NCBI RefSeq assembly: GCF_021869535.1
Contig: NW_026262690.1
Span: 66,799,995-66,863,994 of the forward strand
Length of the DNA stretch: 64,000 nucleotides
Direction: 5' to 3'
DNA from: Mytilus californianus
Lineage: Eukaryota; Mollusca; Bivalvia; Mytilida; Mytilidae
Below the pieces are notes generated by a model, which was not told where the DNA came from, did no database searches, and saw nothing but the letters and a program-made list of their open reading frames with translations. Every line of letters begins with the position of its first letter. Positions within the stretch are counted from its first letter, which is position 1. Shown one piece after another: positions 23,101 through 38,100 of this stretch. Both the position numbers and the translations under genes were made by a program.

Positions 23101-26100
23101 TGTTGTGTTTTATGTACTGTTGCTTGTCTGTTGGTCCTTTTATTTTTTTGCCATGGCGTTGTCAGTTTATTTTCGACTTTTTAGTTTGAATGTCCCTTTG
23201 GTATCTTTCGCCTCTCTCTTATTCTGCTTCACTTTTGATTGCGAATTGAGCTATGATAGTTTAATGCCATTGGATCTGATGAGTATGAATGTCCCTTTGG
23301 TATCTTTCGCCTCTCTTCTCTAAGATTTTGTCTGGTTAAGAGTGTGCATATCTTCTTTTTCTTGCATCTATGAAAACAAGGGAAGATATAAGATATGATA
23401 GTCTTCTGGTTGCTTGATCAATAGCTACTGATTTCTGAAAATTCTTGCACATACATGTATATGCCATTTGATGAAATGAATTGTACAAATTTTTCAGAGT
23501 GCAGCTGCAGCTAGACGGTCAATATGCCTGACATCAGTGAGATACAAAGAATATTACTGGAATGACAGATCTGACCCAAATGAAAAGGTTTGTGTTGTAA
23601 TGTCTAGCTTACATGATCATAAAAGAAATTGTAAAGAATAATTTCCATCTGGTTAAGGGTCAAATGTATCTAATTGAATGCCTCCAGTGAAATTTTGGAG
23701 GAAAGAAATTGCCACTGGATGTTAAGCATGCAACAATAACAGCAGTCAAATATTGCCACTGGATGTTAACCATCCAACAATCAATCAATAAATGAAGTTA
23801 AAAAAATGTGTAATGAAAAATACTCGCTAGAGATGAAAAGCTGAAATACTATAAGAGGACACAGAAAAGATTCAGTATAAGTATTAATAGGGCAAAAAAA
23901 TGTCAAAAACATATAAATAAAAAAGCTTTCAACTAAATTAATAATTAGTTAAACTAAATATATGAATTTGTATTTTCAAGAAATGACAAGAAAAATAAAT
24001 AAATTGTATTAACAATATTTTCCTATCATATGATTGCCTACTGGAAAAAGTTTTGTATTTATTAGCTTAATGTTAGAAACATACTCAACTTTTCATATGG
24101 TATGGCAAGACAAAGTTAAAAATCATGTCCAGTTATATATCAATAATGTTGACTGGATAAACTCCTGCTTTTCCTTTGCATTTCATATTTCATGTAATCT
24201 GACTTTAATATAAGCACTTTAGTTGTTACTTATTGACTTGTTATTCAGTTTTGAATTCATTAAATTTTTATATAAAAAAAAAAGATTCTTAAAACTAATA
24301 GAGATAGAAGCTCTATAATATTATTAGTCATTTTCATTCTCTTTAGAAGCTCTATAATATTATTAGTCATTTTCATTCTCTTTATTTGATTTATCATGCT
24401 GTAAATATCATTGGTTATCAAAAACATGTTAAAGATTAAACTGCATTCTACTTTAAGATATTGAAAAAATTTATAAAGGTAGTATAATAATCTGACTGAA
24501 AAAAAATCACTTGGAGAATATTTAATGTCGTTGTCTACTGATGTCATCACTCTTAATATTGATTTTGATTGATCAGACAACATTTGAAATCAAATTAATC
24601 CTAAATACTGAGACCAATAGATAAGTTTAAGTTCTATCTTAATACTACATACATGTAAAACTATTTCAACAGATGTAACATATTATGTCATAGGAATCAA
24701 ATGCATATATAACAATATGAAGCAGTTATTACATAATAATTATGATAAGGTATGTTTTTAGACCTTTGATAAGATACTGATAGCTAACCGTGGAGAAATA
24801 GCATGCAGGGTTATCAGAACATGTAAAAGACTTGGAATCAGAACAGTAGCTGTCCATAGTGATGTAGACTCATTAGCAGTAAGTGTCTCTTTATTTTGCT
24901 AAAATAAAGATTATATACTATATGTTTATATCATAATGTTGCACATGTAGATGATATAACTATTGTACAAATGTTAAAGGTAACAAATTAAGTTAGGACA
25001 TCACTGCCAAAAATCCTTAATGAATTGTAATTTAAATGAATTTCGAAAGACATGAAAAGCAGGTGGTTTGCAGTGGCGGATGCAGGGGGGGTATTCTGGG
25101 GGGTTGGAACCCCCCTTTTTTTTAACGATCAATGCATTTGAATGGGGACATATAGTTGGAACCCCCCCTTTATCCTGGGTTAGGAACCCCCCCTTTTATA
25201 AATGGTTGGATCCACCCCTGGTTTGCATTCTTTTTTTTTTGTACAACTACTTCGGGGTTGATTTTAACTGTTTTAGAATGGGACCCCAAACCATCTGATT
25301 GGGAAATTTGTATTGTAATAAACCAGATTTGGGAGTTTTAGGAGTAATATTGATAACACCCCAATTCTTGCAACCATATTTGAGTATAGATCAAAAAGAT
25401 GTAGAAATATATTTCTTGAGGACTTCAGGTCTCTATAGAGCTTAAAACAGACTTTCAAGTATTTTTTAAATAATTTTTTTCTAGCCTCATTAATTTCTCA
25501 GTGTTCTCAGTAATTAGACCTTATGTTGCTTTACACATTCTATGTCTTTTTTCTCAATATGAAAATTATCTTTTATCAATCTTCCATTATTGCTGAAAAT
25601 AATTACTTTTGTTTTATTAGAGTTTACTTCTAGATACCATTCATTACAATAGTTACCGGTATATAAAATATCAAGTTTTAGATTCTTTAATGAAAGTTGA
25701 GAGGAATGGTCAATTGACTTTGCAGCTTTTGCTCTCTTAACATGTAGTTATTTGTGATTAGGTCAGTTTAAAGGGAACCACTACATGGTAGGTCAATGAT
25801 ATTTGGTATGCAGATGCATAAGTATTTGCACTCATCATTTCCCTGGAGATCATTTGAGCTCAGCCCCCTCAGGCATGGCCTATTGACTTTGAATGTTTTG
25901 CATAGTTTACATGTTAAAGATTGTGTTTAGATCAGTTAAAAAAGAACCACTAATGTTAAGTCTACGATAGTATTAGCATTTGAAAGTCTTCTTTTCCATT
26001 GAGATTATTTTGCCCCACCCCTATCAAGGTTCATTGACTTTGAAACTTTACATAGTTTTCAAGTTAAAGTTTGGGTTTAGGTTAGTGTTTAGGGAACTAC

Positions 26101-29100
26101 ATATGGTAAGTCAAAGGTATTTGGAATGCAGTTTTATAAGCATTGGCATTTTTCATTTCCATGGAGATTATTTGGTCTTACACCTTAAGTCATGCTTCAT
26201 TGGCTGAATGTTTTGCATAGTTTATATGTTTAAATATTGCCATTTGGAGTCAATATTTGGATTATACTATCAAAATTACAAAATGGTGAGACATATCTCT
26301 GTGTCAACAGTTTATTAGATACTTAGTGACCTGCAACGAAGTAATTAGGTATAGGGATGCATCTAGGGGAGTATATCAATCCCCCTCCAAAATTCATACC
26401 TACATTTCTTACATCAATATTTCAAAATAATAATAGATTAGAACTTACAAATTACACTAGTCAACAATACTGATGTGATAACCTTAGTTCCTAGCTTAAT
26501 TCTTTTCTTTACCATTGTAAGATTTCATTATAATAGTTTTAACTAAAACCTAAATGTAATAGGTCCATACTAGGATGGCAGACGAACATATTTGTATTGG
26601 TCCAGCTCCAACTAGCAAAAGTTACCTGAACATGGAGGAAATTTTAAAAGCAGTCAAAGATACTGGAGCACAAGCAGTAAGTAACTTACAGGAGGTATCA
26701 GTAGTATGTAATAATGTTCAAAAGAAAATGGACATGATTAAAACAAATTATAGTTTGATAGGTTATGCACTTTTACTTAGAAAAATTGCAGTATTTATGT
26801 CAATGTCAACATTAGAAGAGCATCTTGGATATGAATAAGAGAAAAATAAGGGGTTACTATTTAGACAGCAAACCAACAACAAATAGCCTTGAGAAAAAAC
26901 AATCTAGAGGTCTCCAATTTTGACGCTGCCATGGATTAGTTGCTAGGTACAATTGCTTCAGGAAATGGTCAACAGAAATTATTAATGCTACTAGCTATAG
27001 AATTGGCATATTTCACATATTGATAAACTTCAAAATGAATAATGGCATAAACTTTTGACTTCAAAGTCTTATCTTTACTATGTATAAGACGTAAGCTAGT
27101 TATACGAGTCTTTAACTATAACCTTGTTACCTTACTCAATACAATACACAACCAAAATATAAGTTAAGAACTTAACGCTCTATATATACATACAAACACA
27201 ATTTTGTATACTTTGCCATTTAACCCAGAATTTCATGATGCATTATTTTCTTTGCAGGTACATCCTGGATATGGTTTCCTGTCAGAAAATACTATCTTTG
27301 CAGCAAGATTGGTTATTATATATTCTTTTTTAAGGGACTATTTGAATCAGCCATCATAATGAAATTATCAAATGAATAAGTGTGAAGTTTATTTTGTTTA
27401 CAACAGAATCTGTTTTCTCTCTCTCTCTCTCTATTTATAAACATTATTTTCTTAACCAGAAGGAAATAAAGAAAAATGTCTGAATGTGGACACATATAGC
27501 ATCACTTGAGGTTTCAGAAAATATCTTGAATAACAGCAAAACCATTTGATGAAAATAAAGTTGCATATGTCTTAACCTGCTATTTTTATGACTGTAATGA
27601 AAAAGCCAGACAGTTCTGTACTATATATTTCCTTTTATACAAAATTACAAATCTGGGTATCAGTAGATAAACTGTCATCTAGGTTATAAAAGTTATATCA
27701 ATGTGTTTCATGTTTAGGCTGAGATTGGAGTGGAGTTTATTGGTCCAAGCAGTGGCCCCATCAAGGCTATGGGTGATAAAATAGAGAGTAAAAGAATAGC
27801 TACTAAAGCTGGAGTTAATATGATCCCTGGACATGATGGTGTTGTAGAAGATGTAGACAGTTGTATCAAGTATGCCAATGAAATAGGTAGGGGATTCTTA
27901 TACCATTAGGTATACACATTTCTGCTTCACTAGATCTACATAAAAGATGTTAAATAGAAACATTTGATCTGTAAAGTTTCAGATGCTAGTAATTGATAAT
28001 GTAATGTAAAAACAAAAGGTCCAAAATAATAACAATCAACATTCAATCTATCTTGGCATGAATAAGTTTGAAAGTGAATTGATGCAGTTATTAGATTAAA
28101 TTATATAAATGCTAAAATGTAACTTAACATGCTATGAGTGTTATAAAAATAGTTGTTATATTTGATAGATTCACACAATATTTATCTAGACAAACTAGAT
28201 ACATTTATGTATAATGCGTCAATGATAGGGCCAATTTTGTCCCAGATCTTAGCATCTCCTCAACATAAAATGTTATTTTTAGCTCACCTGACCCGAAGGG
28301 TCAAGTGAGCCATTCTCATCACTTGGCGTCCGTCGTCGTCGTCGTCGTCGTTAGCTTTTTACAAAAATCTTCTCCTCTGAAACCACTGGGCCAAATTTAA
28401 CCAAACTAAGCTACAATCATCATTAGGGTATCTAGTTTAAAAAATGTGTCCGATGACCCTGCCAACCAACCAAGATGGCCGCCATGGCTAAAAATAGAAC
28501 ATAGGGGTAAAATGTAGATTTTGGCTTATATCTCTGAAACCAAAGCATTTAGAGTAAATCTGACATAGGGTAAAACTGATTATCAGGTTAAGATCTATCT
28601 GCCCTGAAATTTCAGACAAATCTGACAACCTGTTGTTGGGTTGCTGCCCCTGAATTGGTAATTTTAAGGAAATTTTGCAGTTTTTGGTTATTATCTTGAA
28701 TATTATTATAGATAGAGATAAACTGTAAACAGCCATAATGTTCAGCAAAGTAAGATCTACAAATAAGTTGCCATGACCAAAATTGTCAGTCGACCCCTTT
28801 AGGAGTTATTGCCCTTAATAGTCAATTTTTAACAATTTTTCGTAAATTTTTGTAATCTTTTTCAAAAATCTTCTTCTCTGAAACTACTGATACAAATTTA
28901 ACCATACTTGGCCATAATCATTATTAGGGTATCTAGTTTAAAAAATTTGTCCAATGACCCCGCCTTCCAACCATCATGGCCAACTTAGTTAAAAATAGAA
29001 CATAAGGGTAAAATGCAGTTTTTGGTTTATATCTCTGAAATTAAAGCATTTAGAGCAAATCTGACAGGTGGCAAAAATGTTCATCAGATTTAGATTTATC

Positions 29101-32100
29101 TGCCCTGAAATTTTCAGACAAATCCGACGACCCGTTGTTGGGTTGCTGCCCCTGAGATAGTAATTTTACAAAAAATTTGCAGTTTTTTGTTATTATCTTA
29201 GATATCATTATAATATCTAATATCTAATACTATTAATTATGATTTTAACCTTATTTTGCATGATTTCCAAAGCATCAGTAAATACAGGTGAGCGACACAG
29301 GCTCTTGAGAGCCTCTAGTTGTTAATTTCATGCTGAAGAAATGTATTTGTTATGCAAAAGCTCTTCCATATTTATACCCCCGCTTTATTATACCCCCGCT
29401 TTAAAAAAGGGGGGTATACTGTTTTACCTCTGTCTGTCCTTCCGTCAGTCCATCCGTCAGTCTGTCCGTCCCATGAATATTTTCATCGCATTTTTCTCAG
29501 GAACTACTTGACAATGATTTCTGAAATTTGGTTTCAGGGTTTATATAAGTAAGTTACACGGTGTGATGCGTTATCTGATTCATCACTCAACAACTTCCTG
29601 TTTACCGAACACTTGTATTATTTTACACATGATAGCCAAGTTGAAAATTTTCATCACATTTTTCTCAGGAACTACTTGACAAGGATTTCTGAAATTTGGT
29701 TTCCGGGTTTATATAAGTAAGTTACACCGTGTGATGCGTTTTCAGATTCATCACTCAACAACTTCCTGTTTACCGAACACTTGTATTATTTTACACATGA
29801 TAGCCAAGTTGAAAATTTTCATCACATTTTTCTCAGGAACTACTTGACAAGGATTTCTGAAATTAGGTTTCAGGGTTTATTTAAGTCAGCTTTACCGTGT
29901 GATGTGTTTTCAGATTCATCACTTAACAACTTCCTGTTTACCCAAATATTTCGGCAGGGGTATCATCAGTGAGCAGTAGCTCACAGCTTTACTTGTTGAA
30001 TTTAGTTTTATTTTTGAAAAATGACAGTAAAAAAAACATCATGTTTCAGTGATAAAAATTGTCAAAATATCTTTAATTAAAACTGTATCTTTGATTTCAG
30101 GTTACCCTGTGATGGTGAAAGCGTCAGCTGGTGGTGGTGGTAAAGGTATGAGGATAGCTTGGAATGACAAAGAGTGCAGGTATTATAATCTATAAAACAT
30201 ATGCCCTATGACTTCAAAAATTTAATGAAAGACTTTTTTGCTATGGTTGCAAATATGGAATGGATTTTTTGTATATAGTTATTTGTAGGGTTAATGACAG
30301 TTTGATCATAGATTTGGGATCTGGTTTCCTGACATTGTAGAAGTATGGCCCTTGGACTAAGAAATTTAATCAAATTGAACTTATCCATGTGTTGTTCTCC
30401 AAGAAAATTAGCAATGTGCATTGATTATTCAAATTAATATTATGCAACAATTCAAAAACACTTCCATTGTTCATTATTGTGTAGCATACAAGTCATAAGT
30501 CAATGTTTTACTCTTTCATAAAAAAGTATGCCTCATAAATTATAGGTTGATATTCTGATCTTTTGTGAAAAAAGAATTTGCCTCATTTTTTTTGGGGGGG
30601 AGGGGGGGGGGGGTGGGGAGGATTATGGTTCAGAAGGAAGAGGGATGTATTTTAATGTGTCACACATTTTTTGGGGAAAACTAGCTGCTACTTAACTTTC
30701 AAATTAGATTATTATCATTGATAAACGACTTATGTTTATAAGAATTAGAAAAGTTAAGGTAAGTGTTGTGCCTGTAAATGAAGAGTTACTATTAATTTAT
30801 CATGGAATAATCCAGCCTTTGGACTGGTCAGACTTTGTGCAATTGATTTAATATTGACATTGCATATGATGGAGATTAAATTATAGAAAGGCATGAGAGT
30901 TTTAAGTGAGGTTAAAATATCAAACTAATTATTTTTTTATATTATGAAACAGAGTTTATCCTTAAACTATAAAGTGTAACTCCTTTTTATGTTCGAATAA
31001 AACTGTACTTGTTAACTAATGTATGTTTCTGAGAAACCTTGTTAGATTATCTCTCAAAGGCTGTATTTTGTACATAACATTGTATCCTCCTTACTATATA
31101 TGCATGATATTATATCCTTAATTTGTTGACTCAAACCATTTCTAAATTGTCATGACTTTAAACTTGTTTATCTAACTTAGTTTTTCCCATGTTTAATTTG
31201 ACTGTAATTATTAAATTGGCATGCTAGACTCTTATGTTTGTTATATTATTAACAGAAAAAATAAACCTGTCCTTTATGCTCTAGTCAGAACTGTAATAAG
31301 TTTTTATTGACAAGTAAGTTTTTATTGACAAGTCAAAAATAGACGAGCTTTGCATTAAGATTCATTCGTATTAAATGAAAAAATCTTAGAAAAATGGGAT
31401 TTTGTCCATTTGAATGAAGACTCAAAAAAAAATTTTGGGTCTCAAAAAATATTGGGTCTCATTTCCTGAACAATTTATGTATGTGTGATTCTTGTTAAGT
31501 TTAATGTTAAGATTTGGGGCATGAATTACAAAAAAAATGAGATTTATGCACTGAATTTTTTTTTTATCCAAACCTAAGTTTGCTATGCAGCCATGTATTC
31601 TATTTTTTATTATGTAACGTGTATTTTTACAGAGATGCATATAGACTGTCAAAAAATGAAGCTGCCTCCAGTTTTGGTGATGATAGAATGTTGATTGAAA
31701 AGTTTATAGATAATCCTAGGCATATTGAAGTACAGGTATGGACTCAACTCCCTCTTTTGTATGTGTTTACCTTTATTGTTGTTATTTGTGATACTTGTGA
31801 AATAAAAGGGAATTAGAGTTTGTTTTACAAGAAAGTAATATGGTACCGAGTGGACAATCAAAACTTATGTGAAAATTTGGACTATCAGAATGTTATTTTG
31901 CTTAATTGTACTTTGACCAGCTATGCAATAGTTTGGTTATAGTCCCTTAAATTTTTACTCAAGGTGCATTTTAGGTATCAAAGTAATCAATATTATATTT
32001 ATATTGCATCTGTTTTGTAAATGTGTAGTATACTGAATATGTGTGAAATAAGGATGTTTTGCATTCTCAGAGTCTTCCCTGGATCAAATTATTTTTTCAT

Positions 32101-35100
32101 CTCTGGCCTATAAATAGTTTGTTTGCCACTTGAAATTACTTTTTTACTATGTTAACTTTGTTAGTGGTTATAATCAGAATGAAAATTAAGAAATAATTCA
32201 TGGGGGCTTGAATATATCGTGATTTTACCATGGGTTGGCCCTTTATGACAAACATTTTACCCTGAGCGATAGCGAGGGGTAAAATATCGGCATAAAGGGA
32301 CAACCCGTGGTAAAATCACGATATATTCAAGCCCCCATGAATTATTTCGATTCTAATAGGACAAATACGGCAATTTTTTTGAATTGAAGCGCTCTAGATG
32401 AAGGCATTATTTGCCCTTCCCATAAATAAAGGCACTATTAAATTGACGTAAAAGACCGAAGCAAACTGAATAAATGACATGCTTAAACTATTTACAATAA
32501 CATATTTAGATAGGTTTGGATGAATCTAAATGATAATTGTACTTATATGTCTTATATGTATACAAAAAATGGCTTATATAACACATTTTAGCATCGTTTG
32601 TTTACGTTTCCTTGTTGTGATGATTTTCGGTTTCACAAGCGTGTATTTTCCCGTAAAATGCTTATATTCTTACGTCATCGTTCTATGACGTCGGGTAGCT
32701 CATTCATAGAAAAGCATATGACGCTGGAGTACGATCAGAACAGCCCAAACAATATATTCATATTTTACCACAGGTGTGTACTCAAAGCGTTTGAAGAACG
32801 TCATGTTAGAATAGTAATACATTGTATAAGTTATTGTCAACTCATACTTAATTCCATATTTATTTTTAGGTGCTTTGTGACAGACATGGCAATGCTTTAT
32901 GGTTAAATGAGAGAGAATGTTCTATACAAAGAAGAAATCAAAAGGTTATAGAAGAAGCTCCAAGGTACTTTTAAAGTGATATATCTTATATTGTGAATAG
33001 AAATTTCTAATAGCATTACATTTAACTTCTGACCATTGTCAAAAAAATGTTAGTATGCATTTCTCTTGGTTAATTTATATCATTTCTATTTATAATCCCA
33101 CTCTGATAGAGGGCTTTTTGGTCACATTTTTTTTCAGGAACTACAAATCAAAGCTTCTTGAGATTTGTTATCATCCTAAAATGTGGTACAATGCTTAATA
33201 TGAGCATGCTATATCATGTAATGTGTTTCCACATCTATCACTTATCAACTTCCTGTTTACTGAATACTTGCATATTCTAACACACAATGGCCTGGGGTAT
33301 CATTAGTGAGCAATCGCTCACAGTCCATCTTCTTTATTACTGCAGTTGTACTAAAATGTGAACCTAGTTTGTTTTTGTATCAATACTGCATATGTCCCTT
33401 CTTTTATAGTTTTGCTATTTTGAATCCTTATTTAAACTTTTGAAACCGACGGGTCAAGTGCAAATAATAAACAGTAGCTAGCATGTTTGATATTTGCAAT
33501 GAAAATTCTTAACTTATGAATATCTGACACTTTTTAATATTTCAGCACATTTGTTGACCCTGACATGAGGAGAGCTATGGGAGAACAGGCCACAACTTTA
33601 GCCAAAGCAGTAGGATATGATTCTGCTGGTAAACCATTTATTAAAGTCTTCCTAAAATTCTAGGAGAACATTATAGACTTTTATATGATGATTTCATCCA
33701 ATTGAAATCGAAAAGAAGTTATATGGGGTAGAAATTCATGACTCAAAATTCTCACACCTCACTGCAAGTTCAAGATGACCCCCAGCATGGTTTGATGTGA
33801 ATTTTTTTCAGATGTGGATCAAGTTACGTCCAAGCACCATAGAACAGTGATTATAATATGCAATATTATACATTTGTATTTTGAACAAGAGTTAATTGCA
33901 CTAAACTAAGCAGTGTAATAGCCATTCATGTGCTTAAAATATATCCGATTTTATTTATTTTTATCTTAAAGAAATAGAAATCGAAATCCCCAAAAAAGAA
34001 AATTGTTTTGTCCTTTGTCAACTCGAACTGTCAAGTAACAATAACATTGTTGTTATTGTTTTCTGATTGCTGAACACTGAAGCAGATTTTCACTCTGCTT
34101 ATATAAAACTGTCATTTGTCTTGCACATTCCAATGGTAATGTGAATTAGATCTATCTTTTTAATAACTTTAATATCAGTACAACAGCTTAGATTGATTTT
34201 GAAAATGTACACATGTTATTTTTCATTTTATCAGGTACTGTGGAATTTTTAGTTGACTCAAAAAAGAACTTTTATTTTTTGGAAATGAACACGAGGTTAC
34301 AAGTAGAACATCCAATCACAGAAAGTATTACTGGTATAGATATTGTAAACCAGATGATTAGAGTATCTAGTGGTATGTATTAATTTAGTTTGCATTTATC
34401 AATACTCACTCTTTAAGCTCACATCAACTTAGTTGAAATGGACTATCAGAATTCCTGTGTTGTCCATGTCAATTGTTATCTGTGTGCTTGTCCACAGCCA
34501 GTTCTCAGAAACAAAATACATACAGACATATATATACTGTAAACCAACTTATTTTCGCAGATACTTTATTTCGCGTTTAGCCCTTTAATACTAGCTCATT
34601 TCGTGGCGATTTAAAATTTAAAATTTGTTTGATGTAGTTAAATAAAGAACGATCCAAGTTATGCATATTCCCTGAAGATTTATATTCACATTATTTTTCA
34701 AGTCGTGAAATAAATCACTCGCGAAAATTAGTTGGTTTACAATAATTTTGTGTGCAGACTACTTTGTGAAAGGGCTGAGTATGTGCCATTAAACAAGGAT
34801 CTCAAGTCTACAATTAACTGATGCATAAGTAACCTGTAGTCATGTTACTTAGCATAAAACTTATCTATGGGAGTATGATACCTTCTGCTAAAATAGGTAA
34901 ATCAGACCTACATTTTATACTCCTTTGACTTATGTTTAGTTGATGTCTTAGTTAGTTCAGTGTTATTTAAATATTTTCCAGGAAACAAGTTATTACATAC
35001 ACAGTCAGACATTCCAATAGATGGTTGGGCATTTGAGTGTAGAGTCTACGCTGAGGTATATATAAAAATAAGAAGATGTGATATGATTGCCAATAAGACA

Positions 35101-38100
35101 GCTCTCTACCAAAGATCAGATGACGTAGAAGTTAACAACTATAAGTCTGCTATGTTTCTATTACAAAAAAAGTTATGAATTTTCAACAGCATGAATAGAA
35201 GGAGGGGTATACATGAATTAGCCAGCAACTTAACAGCACAACACACACCATGTTTTTATTTTATAACTAAATTCAAGAATCTATGATATTCATAAGAGAA
35301 TTTTTGCTTAAGTTATGGAAAGACAATCATTCACCAGAATAGCTGTAATATCAATAATGAAACATGGGGATTTTAGCTATCGATTTATACATTTTCAGTT
35401 CTTCTTCCGGTAAGTGGCCACCGTCAACTGGTTGACTATTCTGCCACATAATTACAGTATGGATTGTCAGGGAAATTTCCAAGTAGTGCATAGCTCTCTT
35501 TCAAAAATGTCCATGGACTAAACATTAAATTATTTCAGATCTAGCAAAAGTTTTGTTAGTTAATAAAAAAACTACTATGACTCAGTTATGGTATATTGAC
35601 TCTACACTACTATGACTCAGTTATGGTATATTGACTCTACAACTTTTGCATAGTTTACTTGTTAATATTTGTTATTAGGTCAGTTCAAGGTGAACCACTT
35701 TAGTAAGTCCATGATATTTGGTATGAAGTTATATTAGCATTTGCACATCTCTCTTCCATGGAAATTATATGGTCCTACCACATCTGTCATGTTCTATTTG
35801 TTTTGAATTTTTTGCAAGTTTTCATGATAAAGTTTGTGATTATGTCACTTAAAAAAAGGGTAACCATTCATAGTAATTTAAGGATCTTTGGTATGCAGTT
35901 CTATTAGCATTGGCACATCTCATTTCCAAGGAGATTATTTGGTCTCAGCCTCTCAGTCATGGTCCATTATTGTGTTAAGTATTGCATTTAACATTTTAAA
36001 GTGCTGCCAATTTTAACAGTTTATGTGAACAGAATAACTTGTGATGTTCTTGATATATATGTAAACTTGATCGCAGTGTTAGCCACATCATCTTTGCAGA
36101 TGAAAACTTAATAAAACAATGAACAACCCATCAGTCAACATGTACTTGATTATTATATCACTTGAATGAATTATTACATACCCAGGTTACAAAGTTTGTA
36201 CATTTTTCCAGTACAATTTATGAAGACTCACAATGTTCCTTATTGCTAGTTTTAATTGGAATCAGTGATTGCTGCAAAGGCATATTTTCTCATTTCATGC
36301 ACCCTTTATTTACAGGATCCATACAAGAATTTTGGTATGCCATCAATAGGAAGATTGTACAAGTATATAGAACCTAATCACATAAATAGAGTAAGTAATA
36401 ACAGTATACTGATTTCTTTTTTATGACCATGTCATTAAAAACATCTATGTGTAGTTGTGGATGCAAACAACTAAAACACTGCCCCTTCCATATATTGGTT
36501 ATTTTCCTAGTGTTTTGTGAGATTTTGATCTTGTATAATGCACTTAATTATGTATTTAGTCTTATTATCTAAAATGAAATGGGAGATAATTTAAGGTTAC
36601 AGTAATCCTTCGTTCTTTGAGCTTGTTATTGGATGAACTTGAAAACCATAATATTTTAACAAATTAATATGTTAAATGCATAACTATGTTTTAATCAAGA
36701 AGCTACCACCCTTTTTTATGCCCCCGCCATAGCGGAGGGGGCATTAAGTTTTACCCTTGTCAGTCCGTACATACTTCCCAAAGTTGGTTTCTGTTCTCTA
36801 ACTTTAGTTTGCCTCAACTAAATGTTATGAAACTTATACATAAAGCTTATTACCACAAAATACAGATCAAGTTTGAATTTTGGTGGTGTAACTTTTACCG
36901 TTCTTTAGTTATGTCCCTTTATAACTTTATATGATATGCAAGTGGGGGCATCATCTGTGTCCCATGGACACATTCCCAATTTATTAAAGGAGATAAATCA
37001 CCATTTAAGGTTCCAGAAATACTGTTAAATTGACTGAACAGGAAAATTATTAGCACAGAGACCTAATGGTCTTCACTATTTGACTCTCTGATATGTGACC
37101 TAAATAAAAGTAAAAAAAAATCAAAAAGCAAGGTCACCTTTGTCAAACCAGGAGTACCATGTTTTTGTTGAGCCTGCGACTTTTGTCGCAGAAAGCTCGA
37201 CATAGGGATAGTGATCCGGCGGCGGCGTTAGCTAACTTCTTAAAAGCTTTATATTTTAGAGGGTGGAAGACCTGGATGCTTCATACTTTGTATATGGATG
37301 CCTCATGTTACGAAGTTTCCGTCAGTCACATGTCCAATGTCCTTGACCTCATTTTCATGGTTCAGTGACTACTTGAAAAAAAAGTTAAGATTTTTTGTAA
37401 TGTTAAATTCTCTCTTATTATAAGTAATAGGATAACTATATTTGGTATGTGCGTACCTTGCAAGGTCCTCATGCCCGTCAGACAGTTTTCACTTGACCTC
37501 GACCTCATTTCATGGATCAGTGAACAAGGTTAAGTTTTCGTGGTCAAGTCCATATCTCAGATACTATAAGCAATAGGTCTAGTATATTCGGTGTATGGAA
37601 GGACTGTAAGGTGTACATGTCCAACTGGCAGGTGTCATCTGACCTTGACCTCATTTTCATGGTTCAGTGGTTATAGTTAAGTTTTTGTGTTTTGGTCTGT
37701 TTTTCTTATACTGTATGCAATAGGTCTACTATATTTGGTGTATGGAATGATTGTAAGGTGTACATGTATAGCTGGTAGGTGTCATCTGACCTTGACCTCA
37801 TTTTCATGGTTCATTGGTAATAGTTGAGTTTTTGTCGAGCCTGCAACTTTTGTCGCAGAAAGCTCGACATAGGGATAGCGATCCGGCGGCGGCGGCTACG
37901 GCGGCGGCGGCGTTAGCTAACTTCTTAAAAGCTTTATATTTTAGAAGATGGAAGACCTGGATGCTTCATACTTTGTATATGGATGCCTCATGTTACGAAG
38001 TTTCAGTCAGTCACATGTCCAATGTCCTTGACCTCATTTTCATGGTTCAGTGACTACTTGAAAAAAAAGTTCAGATTTTTTGTAATGTTAAATTCTCTCT

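Noticed and set aside
26575..26838. 87-codon open frame beginning MADEHICIG as a separate gene
   Set aside because: It is PCCA exon 4 read through its donor into the intron.
37159..38053. Open frames with [14 protein letters not shown] and ANFLKALYF
   Set aside because: They come from the two family E heads and their GCG triplets, not from a gene.
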